Shown here piece after piece: positions 47,464-60,016 of a DNA stretch of 64,000 nt. Source of the stretch: Tetrastigma voinierianum (lineage: Eukaryota > Streptophyta > Magnoliopsida > Vitales > Vitaceae); contig JAEQBH010002348.1 in the NCBI GenBank assembly GCA_016808115.1, forward strand, positions 310,001 to 374,000. Direction: 5' to 3'. Below the pieces are notes generated by a model. It saw nothing but the letters and a program-made list of their open reading frames with translations, had not been told where the DNA came from and made no database searches. Every line of letters starts with the position of its first letter. The stretch's first letter is position 1. Both the position numbers and the translations under genes were made by a program.

Positions 47464-49511
47464 TTAAGAAAAGGATTCTTGATTCTGCAAGTATTTGTTG
47501 TAGAGACGTCGGGATGTTCCGATGGCGTTTCCTGAGCTTTTCAATGGGTAAGCATTCCTGCTGTTCTGCCAATCATTTGTGAGCTTGATCCACTCCTTCC
47601 TCCATTCTTTCAGAGAAAATTCATTGCCAGTTTCCAGACTTTTTAATAAATATTTGAAATATATGGCTGCTCGGGGACCATAGTAATCTCGTAACAGTCC
47701 ACTCCAGTATTTGTTTCCTAAGAAAAAGCAAGAAATTATGATGATATAAGCGAACAGTGATCCAGTACATGAAGCATGCGAGAATGGTGGGATCTAAAAA
47801 ATGCAACTTGGACTAATTGGACCCCATGCCTAATTTGAGTTCAACCTAAATTAGAAAACAATTAAACAAGCCTAATTCAACCTGATTTTTAGGTACTCAA
47901 CCTTATCCCATTTTTTAAAATTGAGTAGATTACATTAGACTTTGCTTAATTGGATTGGAATATGTTTGATTGGGTTATATGATTTAAAATTTAACTATAA
48001 TATTTTTTAGAAGTTTCTTAAAATATATTTACATTAAAATGTAAATTACGGACCTCTATGGAATTGTGTCTCAAGGAAACATTGGCAATAACTAACGGTG
48101 GAGGAGCCAGAAAATGAGATCAGGGGAGACGGAAATATGCATGAATTAGTTTGTTAGCGTATTGGTAATTGGGTTTGTCCTTAAATGAAAGGGTAAGGGT
48201 TCAAACCATTATATATTCCAAAACACATCAACCTACCGTAATCCCGAAGAAGACTTGCTTCATCCTCTGTGTTGTCGAACCACATTGTTATTTGAGTTCT
48301 GGCGTTCCATTCAAACTGCATGTTGGACAACATCTGTAAATGCCCATGTCGATTCAAATTTAATTACAGTGTGCATTCAACGAATTCTCGCACCTGTATT
48401 TCTTGTTCTTCGTCTTGGGCTAGTTGCTTGGCACTCTCTAACCAAGGTCCTAGAAGAAACCCATAATGGCAGGCTAAGAGAGTGTCCATATCTTCCACAA
48501 GCTCTAGAAACTTCTGGCTGTGGCCAGCAGCTCCATGGACATCATTTAGCTGATAGGCTTCTATTGCCTTTAAAAACAGTTGGTTTGCATATTTGGCCAA
48601 CACTTGCCTTGTCAAGTCAACAAGGTCGTACCTGAGTGTACAGTGAAAATAGCAACATTAAAATTAATTAAGAGTGTAAAATGACAAAAGAGCAGAACAT
48701 AAGCAATGCATGCTAAATGTTCTAAAATCTGAAAACTTTAACCTGTAAGTGTTACTTCCTGATAATTGATCTCCAGATGTGATAAAAAGTTCCAAAGCAT
48801 GTATCACTTCTGAAGTTGAATACCATAGATGAGGTTGCTCAAAGGAATTAGTAATTTCCTTAAGGACTGCTCTTCTTGACACTGCTTTTCCATAGGGCTG
48901 AAAACCTCTGGGCATGGATAATTTCGGGGTAGGAATAAAGGATGGATCAATATCTGGAAATGCAACGATCACATCTCTGTTTTTGTCCTGTGACCATGAT
49001 ATCAGAAAGGTCCAATATTCAATCAAAAGCTTATACTAATGCCTGATCCAGTTCATGGCTATGGAGCTTGATAGAGAAAATGCAAACAAAATACGAGGCA
49101 GAATATGTATAGTTCTACAAATCCACTTCACCATGCTCAAAGTGGACTGGGTACTACTCAGTATAAGCAGTAGGACTTGTTATCAAGTAGGGGAACTTAC
49201 ATAGGAACCATCCGTGCAGTTATACACTGTACGGTATAATATGTTCCAAGCATCTTGCATTTCTGGAATGATTTAAAGAACGTTTGTTGAATACAGATAA
49301 CCACTGAAAGACGAGCAAGTAAAGAGGCAGAATTTAAAAAAAAATCACGAGAACAAGAATAAAAAGAAAAGACAGAAGTATATGTGCGGAATTTAGCAGA
49401 TCCAGAAAAACCAGTTCCGTGCAATAGAAATTTTTTAAACAATCTTTTTACTAATAATAATATACAAATTGCCAGAGAATTTGAAGTAAAGAGTTGAACA
49501 CAGATAAAGTG

Positions 49512-49556
<45 letters not shown>

Positions 49557-52500
49557 ATAGGCAACCCAAAAAACCTTGGTTTTAATGGATGTGTGTATTC
49601 AACATGTTCGCAGAGTTTGTGACCATATACACGTCTCTGTAAGTGCGTATCCAACCAAATTGCATGCAATGTTAAGATGCTAGCATGTTTGGTGCTGCTT
49701 AATGCTTCCATGAACATGATGAAATACCGGCAGGTATGCCTGTAATCTGCCACTGGAAATAAGGATCAATCATAATTACTAAGGCATGTTTCCTTTCTTT
49801 TATGATAGACAGCACCAGGTGTTGAGTTTGTTGACACAGGCAGTTCAGGCTTAAAGTAGCCATGAGAAAAAAAAAAAAAAAAGAAGAGTATGCAACACTA
49901 CTTAAAAGCCACAGTAACTTACATTTTAAGCTTCCAAAATCTTAAAATGCAAATAGAGAGTGATATAGCACAAAACACTAAAGCATTAAGAAATAAAACA
50001 GTACCTTCACATCAACTTTCCTATGTTGAAATGCCATTTCAGACATGAGATCATAAACAACAGGATTCTGTTCAATACCCTCCATTGACATGCCAACACC
50101 AACCTGCAGAGCAGTTAATAGATAGATTGAGATACACAAAAATAAATAGATAAACTAGGATACATGAACAAACTAGATAATAAAAATATCAGTAAAAAAT
50201 TATCTAGAAGTTGTGCTTTGTGTGTGTATGTAGAGAGAGATTTCAGCAACAATTGTGTTTGTCTTCCCCAAGTGCTTTGATCAAGGAAAGGAGCAACAAA
50301 GGGGCCAGTACAAGGAGATTGATCATGCATTAAATTATCTAAAGAGAGTTTGTTGCTCAGGTGTGAACCTATATGAGAATGTTCACTTCTCTATCTGTTC
50401 ACTTATTATGTGGGAGAAAAAAATGTCAGTTTTGAATACAAGTACAATGCAAAAGGATATATAAACATATGGAGCCATATTTTGGAAAAAGGAAACAGAA
50501 AAATCAGTTGCAAAAAACCTATGTTATTGAAATGGGATCTTTTTGAAAACTCACCTCATGGAAGTGTGCTAATTCATGATCATTTCAATTTCAAGTTCCT
50601 AGTAGCACTCATACTTGGTCTATCTATGAAATATATTTTTCCAAACCATGACTGGGAGGATGAGGAACGAACAATTTCTGTCTAATACATACAAATGAAA
50701 ATCAACTCTTTCTTAGCATATTTTGCCAGTGGTGGTATAGTATCTAGAAGGTGAGTGCACATACTAAGCTTTGCACAATTGTAAAAATTGTGTTGTTTAA
50801 AAATGACTTCGCATTGACATGGTGTTGCTACAAAATCTTATGGCATACTAACAAATGAATACAGAAAAAACAAGAGTAGAATCACAAACTTGCCATTGTT
50901 GAGTTTTCACTAGTACGAGCTTCAACAGGACCAGACGCTACAGCATCTAAAATCCCATACATCTCAACATTCCCAGCGAAATTGTGTAACATGCACCTGT
51001 AAAGCAGAAACAAATAAATCACATAAGCAGCAAGATGGGGAAAAAATGAAAAACTGAAAAACCAGGAAAGGAAAACTTTCATGTGGTTTATGAACTTGTA
51101 TTTATTAGATTCAGTCATTGGTCAAAATATGTACATGCATATAGAATAAATAACAAGCTTAAAGGTCTATTTCTCCATGAACCTTGCACTTAAAAACACA
51201 AAAACACCTCAGAATCTGAATAACGAAATCGAACTTCTATACATTCATGTAGGGGAAAATAAGCAGTTGTTTTGATACCTTCATCTACTTGCTTGAGTTC
51301 AAAGGACATGGGTTTGAACATTGGCCCATTAGGCTTATTCTAACTCTAGTAATTGCATTAGACAGAATGACCAGGTTTTCTTATTTCTGAATTTCTAATG
51401 ACTGATTTCTTTGTACCATTCTGTCATCAACGTCTCAAACCAAAACCCTGCTAACTTCAGTTCTCTATGAAGTTTCTTAAAATTCATTTGAGATTATATT
51501 CATTAAGATCCAAATATTCTTAATGCCTTTATGCCATTATTTTCATATTATGAAAGAACTTGATAAACAAAGCAGAATAGATCCAGATGGGCTCTTTTAG
51601 GCTTAAAAGAAGGAAAACAAAAGGACCTCACAGGCTCTTATCACAATGCCAGCTCTAATTATGAATGCATGAAAACTTGTTACATAATGAAGAAAAACTA
51701 GTCTCTGTTGTATGTTCTGGAGTGAAAGGGCACCATGCACCTAATGACGGCTGAAGTAATCAAAAGATGAATTGTTTTGTAAATCGAGAAAACTCTTGTC
51801 AAATGATACTGAACATGGATGTGATTCACAAGTATATGGCATGCTAGTTCATATCAGCTAAATGGCATCGTACTATTGGCAATTAGAAAAAGAACTGTAA
51901 CTTTCCAGATGTAAGGAACACCATAGAACTGCTCTGAAGTAATCCATATAGGCTTCACTTCAGCAAATAGGTCAAGGACAACCAGTCTTCCCACAGGAAC
52001 AGAATGCAGAAGTGCCTGCAAACTAGAAAAATATTAGTATTCAAACAGGTTACAGTTAATCCAGGGAACAGCATATGTAAAAAAGGATACAGAATTCAAC
52101 CACATTAAATATTCAATATTGGATCAAGATTGAAACATATTAGTGTCAGAAAAATGCTTCATATAAGAATTACGATAAAGTAGAGATTGGCTTGGGTGTG
52201 TCTATGTATATACCAACAAGCTTCCACATGTATATGTATGCATCCAAATGCAAAGGTTAAAACCACTGTATCAAAGGATAGAGGACTCATGAAATGGTGC
52301 AGATGATGCAGGAATAGCGATACCGACAAATGCAAAAATAATGTAAGGAGCATTGCACATTGCATATAAGTTACCACAAGTACCTTCAACATCTAAAAGA
52401 AAACCTTTATGTAGGGTAGAGCATGCACTAATTGGGTGTTGGTTAAAATGAAACAAGCGTGCTAATTGACAAAGATGAAGATATTAAAAACTTAGAACAG

Positions 52501-55500
52501 CAGTCAGATGTTATTAGAATGTCAGAAAGAAATTCCAGAAAAATCTTTTAATGGAATTAAAATTTACCAAAACTATATTGGGAAAAAAATTCAGCGATGG
52601 TAAAAACAAGAAATAATACACACATTATAGTTGTTTCTTTAAAAATATAGGCATGATAAATTTATGGTGTTGAAAAATAATGCGGTATTTCAAAACATAT
52701 TTATCATTAAAATGATCAATCCAGTTTGGATGTATTTAAATATATAAAGAAATAATATATGTATGATTAATTTGTGTATATAATTTCCTTTACGAGTTTA
52801 TGTTTCTCTTGCATTTAATTACTCCACAGAATAAATAAAGCAGTTTATTACGAAGATTATCATGACAGGTTTTTATATTTCCAACCAGTAGTTTAATGGA
52901 GTTTGAGAAAAAGATATTTAAAATTATTTTTAATTGAATTTTTAATATTTCTTTTTGTACACAAATATAAAATTTTAAAGGAGACAAACTAAGTTGTATA
53001 AATTTTTTGTCCACTTATAGTATTCAAGAGGAAGTTTGCTTGATGGTACCGCCTCTTTTCTTCTGATTAGAGGGTAAGGTTCAAGTTGCTCTCCCTTAAA
53101 TCTTAAGGAAAGCTGGTTTTTTGTTCATTTGGTGAGAAAAATAACCAAAATACCAATGATTTATTGTGATAAATGAATAAAATTTGAGACATATTGGCGA
53201 TTTCTGGCTGGCAGAAATTTGGGGCTGTTTCCATATCAAGGCTGATAGAGATTCGAAATATTGGCCAATATTTAGCTGAAGTTTGATCTCAATTTTGTGG
53301 TTGAAAACCTAATCTTTTATGCATTAACATGAATGGTCAAAATGCATGGGGAAATTCTATTGAGTCCCTCTCCAAGAGAACCAACATGCTTTTCCAAATA
53401 TGCATACAATAGACCAAGATGAAGAGTTCCTATATTCTTATTCTATTTGTTTACTCTCCCTCAGTTTGATATTTTAAAACCTGACAGTTTTAGGACTTCA
53501 AATTACAGAGAAGAAAAGGGTTCCATAAAATTTGTTGACTATATACTAAGCGGCATAAGTGCCCCAATCTTAAATCCCATTTTATTTTCATCAAAGTTTA
53601 CATCAGTTTGAAGTTCTGAACGAGCTAAAAACAAATTTAACAAATTGAGTGAAAATTCAAACATGCTCATATAGGGTGATTAGAAGCATAGAATGTGATT
53701 AGAAGCACAATCAGGGGAGAAGATATTGAAAATTGTGGGATGACCTTCATTTGTGGAGGCCTCCAGAATGGATCATATGAAAACAGCCATCCCTACAATA
53801 GAAAACCTGATCAATAACAATGTTGGAACACAATGAAAGTCAATGCTGTCTGAACCCGAGACTAATGGATAAACTACATAAAAAAAAGGGAAAAAAAAAG
53901 ATAGTCAAGACCATGATGGAGCAGTGATTATGCAGATTCAATTCCAAATAACTGGGATTAACATAAAACCATATTGAACGATCTCTATTTATTTGGTGTA
54001 CTAAATGAAGGCATGTTGTGGTCTAAGAACAAGAAACTCAGAATTTATCCTTCACCTGCATTAGCCAGACAGCGTCACTATCACCACTTTGCATTCCTTT
54101 AAATATAGCTGCACCTAATGAAGAGATGTATTCCGGATCATCAACAGGTGGAGTGTTCTCATCAAAAGTATCACTGAAACAGAATCAGCTAATGGTTATG
54201 TAATATATATAACTCTTTGAAAGAATCTCTTATTATAATATGCAAAGACATAAAAAGGGAAAAAATATATATCAGAGGAACAGAGAATTGCCCCTTAATT
54301 AATATATATCCCTGATCAGTGTATCTTTATTCATTTAAGGTGTGCAGAGAGTAGAGAACAGCTTAATATTTTTTATGAGTGTATCTGGATCTCTGGTTCT
54401 AAACCTGATAGCATTTCACCTTTATCTGTGTTAAACAACTAACTCTTCTAAAAGCTCAAACTTGTAGGATTTGGGTTTACTTAATATCTTTTATAAGTGT
54501 ATATGGATTTCTGGTTCTAAAACTGATAGTATTTCACCTTTATCTGTGTTAAACGACTAACTCTCCTAAAAGCTCAAGCTTGTAGGATTTGGGTTTAATA
54601 TGAATATCATGCTTCTTAACGTCCTCCCTCACATGCGGTCCCATACCCACACATGGAGAGAGTCATACAAATAAAAAAAGTCCTCAATGGACTTCCAAAT
54701 CAACAAATGGGGATCAAGTATTCAAATTACAAAGAGAGGTCACGAACCCAAGACCTGTTAAACCAAGCTCTGGTACCATGCTAAACGACCAACTCTCCTA
54801 AAAGCGCATGCACGTAGGATTTGGGTTTGGGTTTAATATGAATATCATGCTTCTTAATAGGGGGCAAGCAATAGGTTTTGATGGGGAAAGAGGTATTCTT
54901 AGTAATATTCCAAACTAATCCATCCTCCTAAATCACGAGGAAAAAAAAAAGACTAAAAAAGAATAGTTGCAGCAGGGAATCCACATCAATCAATTTCCTA
55001 TCCAAAAAGATTCCATCTAAATCAGGGATTCGACCAATTGTCATCCCAACATCTGCCACCAAACCTTCCCCATTGGACACAAGATTGAAGAGACCTGGAA
55101 ATTAATCCTTTTAAGGATCCTCACCCCTATCTTGAAAATCATTTTCCATCAAATTTGATTCACATTTTAATTCTCTTTTTTTCTTTGGTTTTTTAAGGGG
55201 AAAGAAGAACTTCTTTCATGATAGATTAGATATAGAAGCCATAGGGTCAAAGAAGAAGCACTATGAAAGAAGAAAAGAGGAAGATTGAAAACTTATGAGG
55301 TCCGAAAATCTCTCTCCAGATGCTCTCCTCCTTTTCACTTCGCATTTCTTTCTTTAAGAACCACAACTGGGCCACCAGCAAGGGAAGTATTTGCATTTGG
55401 ATTTATAGACCAAATTATGATTACATTTTGAGATAATTCGTTGACCTGATGTCCACCCTCTACAAACTGTACCACAGGTTGGACATTTTTGCATGCAGAT

Positions 55501-56049
55501 GCATCTAGTGCTTGAACATAGAATGGAAAATGATTACACAATCAAGATAAACCTGAAGATAAAAAATGCATCAACTAAACTGAAAAAGAAAGCAGCAAAT
55601 GACAGATATATATTTATGGTGAATGGATAACTGATAGTCAGAAATGCTAAATTAATCACAACTGTATTGAAGGTTAAACAAAATCATAGACGATATCAGC
55701 CTCTTTCAACTATGAAGACTTATGGAAATGGAAGTAAAAAGTAAAAACAAATAATTCTAAAGCAAGGAGAATATCTTACCAGTTGTATATATGACTAGTC
55801 CTTCCATATTCTGACCACAAAGGTTATTCCAAATGAAAAATAGAAACAAGAAAAAATTTTAGAATGATTTATAAAAGTATGGCAGCAAACTACATGCAAA
55901 AACAAACTGAAAAGAGGTTTATGATGATCTAGATGATTTTACCTTTCAATTGTTGCTGGATGAAAGCCTTCCCAATTTCAATGAACAAGGGATCAGTTGC
56001 ATCAAGAAGATAAGTGCAGCACCATCTGGGATTACCCCCAACAGTAAAC
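47464..56049 (-). CDS. NAGLU: Alpha-N-acetylglucosaminidase (GH89), 3' two thirds of the gene
   Basis: NAGLU removes terminal alpha-N-acetylglucosamine in the lysosome/vacuole; the Arabidopsis homologue is CYL1. Exons on the minus strand, 5' to 3': 56049-55943, 55810-55780, 54173-54056, 53792-53745, 52015-51906, 50996-50894, 50103-50005, about 49752-49704 (uncertain), 49262-49201, 48987-48743, 48631-48394, 48315-48237, 47717-47464 (stop TAA 47466-47464). Phases agree at every junction except around the uncertain exon. Landmarks: GNPRWCCTYLLDATDPLF, YNCDTFDENTPP (conserved Glu, by family knowledge catalytic), WLMQGWLFSYDPFW, YIW/CMLHNFAGN, VGVGMSMEGIEQNPVVYDL (second Glu), WNILYRTVYNCTDG, HLWYST, LTRQVLAKYANQL, FLLGPWLESAKQLA, FEWNARTQITMW, YWSGLLRDYYGPRA. 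About 513 of an expected 800 residues are here; the N-terminus lies beyond 64000. Two introns lack GT donors. Confidence 0.93.
49509..49556 (+). repeat. (TA)n(TG)n microsatellite
   Basis: A TA run followed by a TG run in a NAGLU intron; likely length-polymorphic. Confidence 0.95.
49704..49752 (-). other. NAGLU: Uncertain NAGLU exon with frame disruption
   Basis: After acceptor CCAG the sequence reads TGGCAGATTACAGG... One frame gives W-x-D-Y-R-H-T-C-R-Y, matching the spacing of the W...RRY motif that NAGLU homologues have between VDVK and the EMQDAW exon. But the frame set by the previous exon gives WQITGIPAG and leads to a stop, and no GT follows at the expected end (GGAAGC). One or two missing bases would explain this. 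Confidence 0.5.
50892..50893 (-). other. NAGLU: GC donor in NAGLU
   Basis: The exon ends ACAATG and the intron begins GCAAGT, the known strong context for GC-AG introns. The next exon starts GTTGGTGTTGG, in frame (STM/VGVG). Confidence 0.85.
51904..51905 (-). other. NAGLU: Non-canonical GA donor in NAGLU
   Basis: The exon ends TACATCTG and the intron begins GAAAGT. Reading-frame continuity (ATC TG|G TGC ATG, giving Y-I-W-C-M-L-H) fixes the junction, so the donor is GA and not GT. Confidence 0.75.
54362..54597 (+). repeat. 118-bp tandem duplication in a NAGLU intron
   Basis: Copies 54362-54479 and 54480-54597 share TTCTAAA.CTGATAG.ATTTCACC and the start of a TRIM LTR (TGTTAAAC..CTAACTCT). 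The duplication therefore happened after the TRIM insertion. Confidence 0.85.
54547..54859 (-). mobile_element. TRIM-like miniature LTR element
   Basis: Two short LTRs (54547-54621 and 54779-54859, each TGTTAAACGAC...TTCTTAA on the plus strand) flank 157 bp. On the minus strand, TGGTACCAGAGCTTGG directly follows the right LTR, a close match to the tRNA-Met primer site. No coding capacity. Termini TGTTAA/TTAACA are inverted. No matching target duplication, consistent with the later tandem duplication on its left. Confidence 0.75.
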
Positions 56050-56119
56050 CTAGGAGGATGAAGAAAGCAACCATTTTACTCAAAATGGACCGCAAATAAC
56101 TGCTACATTATTTTAATCT

Positions 56120-56306
56120 TGTGAAAGAATTGAAGAAAATAATACTTTTCTTATTGAATGAGTGTCTAAAATACAATATAGGTCCTACCTATTTATATAC
56201 AAAGGTAGGGCACAAAAGGAAACAATATCAAGGACAAAAAGAAAGAAAATAATGAGATAGAGATGAAACATAGGCTCAACAAAGGAAGAACACCATATAC
56301 TTAAAA
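56120..56306 (-). repeat. Element H 3' LTR
   Basis: 187 bp; plus-strand start TGTGAAAGAATTGAAG equals that at 63826. Ends ATACTTAAAA beside a purine-rich tract (minus AGCAAGCAGGGAG). Confidence 0.85.
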
Positions 56307-57186
56307 CTCCCTGCTTGCTGTATATATAGGTCATATGCACCAAGCTTGTTGTATAATGAATGCTTGGACCTTGGAGAGACTTAGAGAAAATGTCTGCTAG
56401 TTGGTCACTCGAGTTAACGAAACTAGTAATCATGCATCCTGGGGCAATCTTCTCTTGAATGAAGTGACAATCCACTTTGTGGAAGCATGATATTCATATT
56501 AAACTCAAATCCTATAAGCCGAAGCAGTAGAAGCTCTTCGCCACTTGCGTAATGTGAGTCGTCATGGAAAGTCCGGTGTTCCACCCCTTCCAAAATTAAC
56601 TCCCATTTGTTTATTTAAAGTCCATACTCGACTCTCCACATGCGCTGCATGGGGCCACGTGGCACGTGAGGGTGGGTGTCACATGAGATCTATTGAACCC
56701 AAATCCTATAAGCTTGAGCTTTTAGGAGAGCTAGTCATTTAACACACTTCAATATGTTTTACCTCTCATGAAAGACTGGGTTAGAGGCAATGCGAAGGGC
56801 TGCTTGGTTATCACACACAAGCTTCATTGATTCATCATTCCCAAATCTTAGCTCCTGAAAGAGCTGTTTGAGCCATATAAGTTCACAAGTTGCCAAAGTC
56901 ATAGCTCGATACTTAGTTTCAACACTAGACCTAGCTACTACATCCCGTTTCTTACTGTTCCAAGATATTAGATAGCCTTTAATAAATACACAATACCTTG
57001 AAGTGAAGCGTCTGTTTACGAGCGAGTCTGCTAAGTCTACATCACAATATCTAACAATTTAAGTATGACCTTTGTTTTCATATAACACTCCTTGACCTAG
57101 TGTTCCTTTGATATAACGGAGGATACAAATCACAACATCCCAGTGGCTATCATACGGTGACTGCAGAAAAGGAAATGTTTGATCAA
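56307..57186 (-). pseudogene. Copia RNase H (element H), split by a solo LTR
   Basis: Minus-strand reading gives LQSPYDSHWDVVICILRYIKGT, RYCVFIKGYLISWNSKK, SSVETKYRAMTLATCELIW and then, after the 267-bp insertion, DCHFIQEKIAPG and SFVNSSDQLADIFSKSL, the usual copia C-terminus. Stops interrupt it. Confidence 0.85.
56478..56744 (+). mobile_element. 267-bp TRIM-family solo LTR
   Basis: Starts TGTGGAAGCATGATATTC, ends GTCATTTAACA; perfect target duplication CACTT at 56473-56477 and 56745-56749. Its two ends match the LTRs of the TRIM at 54547-54859, whose LTRs look like internally deleted versions between two AGGATTTGGGTT copies. Contains a CCACGTGGCACGTG box. Confidence 0.88.
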
Positions 57187-58575
57187 GTGATTGTAACGCC
57201 CCAAAAATACCCTAGAATTTTTATAATAATTTTATTATATATTCTAGGTATGAATTGAGCCAAACTTCGGTTTTTCCTGAAAAATTGATACAAATTGATA
57301 AATTGTGAAATGTAATTGAAAGTAGCATATGATTTAATATTATATGCTAAAATGAGAAAGTGAGGAACTTTAAATAAACCCAAGTGAAAAAGGGCAAATG
57401 TGGAAAAATTGTAAATGAGGACCTAAGGGCTGCCTGTTATAAAGAATAAATACCAAGTGAATTTATGATAAAGAATGGCCAAAGTGGAATAATGGGGGAG
57501 ACTTAAAATGAAAATGGGTTAAATGCCAAACAAGGCCTTATGGAAATAAAGAATTAAAGACCAAAAGGAGAAACAGTAAATAGATGATGTAGGCCAAACA
57601 TGGCCTTACACTTAATGGGTTAAATAAAACAAGGCCCATGTGGATTTATGATACAAAGACCAAAATGGTCTTAGTGGCTCATTATATGAGCAAATCTCGT
57701 TGGCAAGAAAAGAAGGGAGTGAGAAAATCTGTGGTCGTAGCGGAGGAGTGGTTGCTGCTTTGCTTCCCATTTCTTGCTCCTATGAGACCAAGCAACATAC
57801 AAGAGGAGATTTGTAAGAAGTAAGGTAAGAAAATCAAAACCCTAACTCATTCTTTTTATTCGATTCGTGAAAAGCCCTAACTTGGAGTAAATGGATTTTT
57901 ATTGATTCTAAACCACATTTGGAATTGTTTCGTGGATTCCATGGTGGATTTGATATGGGACGACCGGGAGAAGGCTCAGAAGAAAATGTGTGAAATGCCA
58001 AAATCCAAAGATTTCCGAGCAAAATCAGAAGGTGTGGTAAATTTACTCAAAGAGTGGTACCCTAGCATTCATGATGCAAGGAGAAGTGGTACCCCACCAC
58101 TCCAAATCGTACCTGGCATTCAACAAAGCAGAGGATTGCACTGATACTCGGGCCAAAGTGGTACCCGCATTCACTATTACTTCCAAAGAGTCTCACTGAC
58201 ATATTTTTTGCACTGCTAAGTCCCATATTCGCACTCGAATGTTTAGTGGACCCTAAGAAATGAATAAATGGGTTCGGGGCCATGATAGAACTAAGTGAAA
58301 AACGTGATCGCATCACGCCTTCAGCCGGCTCGCTCGCAAAAGCCAAAGGTCTTAACCCAAGACCGAGCAACGAAAATAAACTCAGAATTCACTAAAATTG
58401 TTTAACAATTAATTATCCACTAAGAGTGGCGTGATTTATCAACAGGACGTGATGATCACCTAACCTAGACCGAGACTAAGAGAAGGAAGCTAGATCCGAC
58501 TGTACCTTCCTGGCTTGTTCTTCGACTCTATTCTTATTTCAAGTATTTTGGTAGTTTACCAAGTAACTATGAAAT

Positions 58576-58685
58576 GAGTACATGAATGAGTACATGAATG
58601 AGTACATGAAATGAGTACCTGAATGAGTACGTGAAATGAGTACGTGAGTGAGTATATGAAATGAGTACATAGATTGAGTATATCT
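58576..58685 (+). repeat. GAGTACATGAA minisatellite in LTR G
   Basis: About nine units of 12-14 bp based on ATGAGTACATGAA, alternating with GAATGAGTAC forms. Confidence 0.88.
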
Positions 58686-58831
58686 TTGATAAGATAATAC
58701 GAAAGTGAATATGGAATTGAATTGTGATAATTGAAAACCGAATGAATGTGAATGATAAATCGAATTGTAAACGAATCGGGCAATTCCTGACATCTTGAAT
58801 TGAATCGATATACCGAATGAACCGCCTGACG

Positions 58832-59018
58832 GGATGCACCAATTCCATCCACACGGCGCACTTAACCGCCCAATGTCCCACTTCAAGTGATGCACCAATT
58901 CCATCCGTCATGACGCGTATGGTATCAAGAATGTCCACTTGGCGATGTACCAATCGGCATCCGCCAAGATGGCGCATAAGATTAGTTGATACCGTTCGGG
59001 GTGCACCAAACGGCATCC
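58832..59018 (+). repeat. Hairpin-type 55-60-bp repeats in LTR G
   Basis: Four diverged GGATGCACCAATCGGCATCC-like units at about 58832, 58888, 58943 and 58998. Confidence 0.75.
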
Positions 59019-59872
59019 GCTACGATTTGAGACCAAATTGTTAAATGTGAGCACATTACCAATGATAATGGGCGGATTCATTAAACGTAATCCGCCATAA
59101 ATGTGGAATCGACAGTCAGCAGTTAACCAACATTACCCAGTGTAAATGGAATTTTTATGTGATATGCTTAAATCTCATAAATTGAATCAGGACGAATCGC
59201 TGCATTGAAAATGCATGTTGTGATATAGTAAATGATTTGGAAATCGAAAGCATGCGAAATGAATATGATGAGTATATATGCCGATATAATAGCATGGTTT
59301 AATGTTAAATGCATGCCGAGTTACTATCAATATTAGAATAAATCAGATAGAACCACTAAGCATGAAAATGCTTAACAGATAGTTTTATCTATGCGCAAGT
59401 TTCGAGTAGACAGGAAGGAAGACAAGATCAGAAAGAGCAAAGTCATAGTGTCGAAGCCGCTACAGATAAGTACATATTACCCCGCCATGCATACTACTTC
59501 CTTTAACATGGAACATTTTAGAACAAATAGTCAACTCCAAAGAAATGTTTTGTTTTTGTATATCATTCAGCGGGCATAGAATGCCTTCATCAGAATTGCA
59601 TTGCGAATGCTCGCGGGCCTACCATTTGAAAATGCTTCCACGTTAAATCTAAAACCCAAAGAGGAATAACATAAAGAAAAATGTTTTGATAAGATACAAT
59701 CAAAACGCCTGAGTAAAACCACCCGGTCGAATTCGCTAACCTGGTCGAGTCGGGATTCAAGCCGCGACACTTTTTGAGAAATAAACACAATAAAATGTAA
59801 ATAAAAAGAATTAAACGAAGGCCCCGGTTTTTGTCGGACCACATCGCCTGACGGCTCGGTCACTACGTTGAT

Positions 59873-60016
59873 GATAAGGTAGCTTCGCCTTCCCACATCA
59901 TCAATATCTCCTGATCCACAGAGCCTCCGCCCGATACAAGCTTGACATCCAGACCAGGAGCATCTACAAGCTTACGCCTGGAAGATACTCAATTTCTCTA
60001 ATATATCAAAGACATA
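59873..60016 (-). pseudogene. Copia RT C-terminal end (element H)
   Basis: Minus strand reads YVFDILEKLSIF, then LVDAPGLDVKLVSGGGSVDQE, matching the copia pattern LDILEETG...VDTPMDPN.KL...G. It lies between LTRs K and G. Confidence 0.7.

Larger units (their letters stand above)
57192..59867 (+). mobile_element. Solo gypsy LTR G inside element H
   Basis: Starts TGTAACGCCCC, no internal domain, same family as LTR F. The left flank GTGAT (57187-57191) and right TTGAT (59868-59872) form a target duplication with one mismatch. Copia RNase H coding resumes on both sides. Contains a GAGTACATGAAT minisatellite (about 58576-58685) and four hairpin-type repeats (58832-59018). Confidence 0.82.

Noticed and set aside
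48255..48635. A 126-codon plus-strand ORF
   Set aside because: It is antisense to two NAGLU exons, which explain the open frame.
49451..49753. A 100-codon minus-strand ORF in a NAGLU intron
   Set aside because: Its C-terminal half is a translated TG/TA microsatellite, and its N-terminal part overlaps the uncertain NAGLU exon in another frame.
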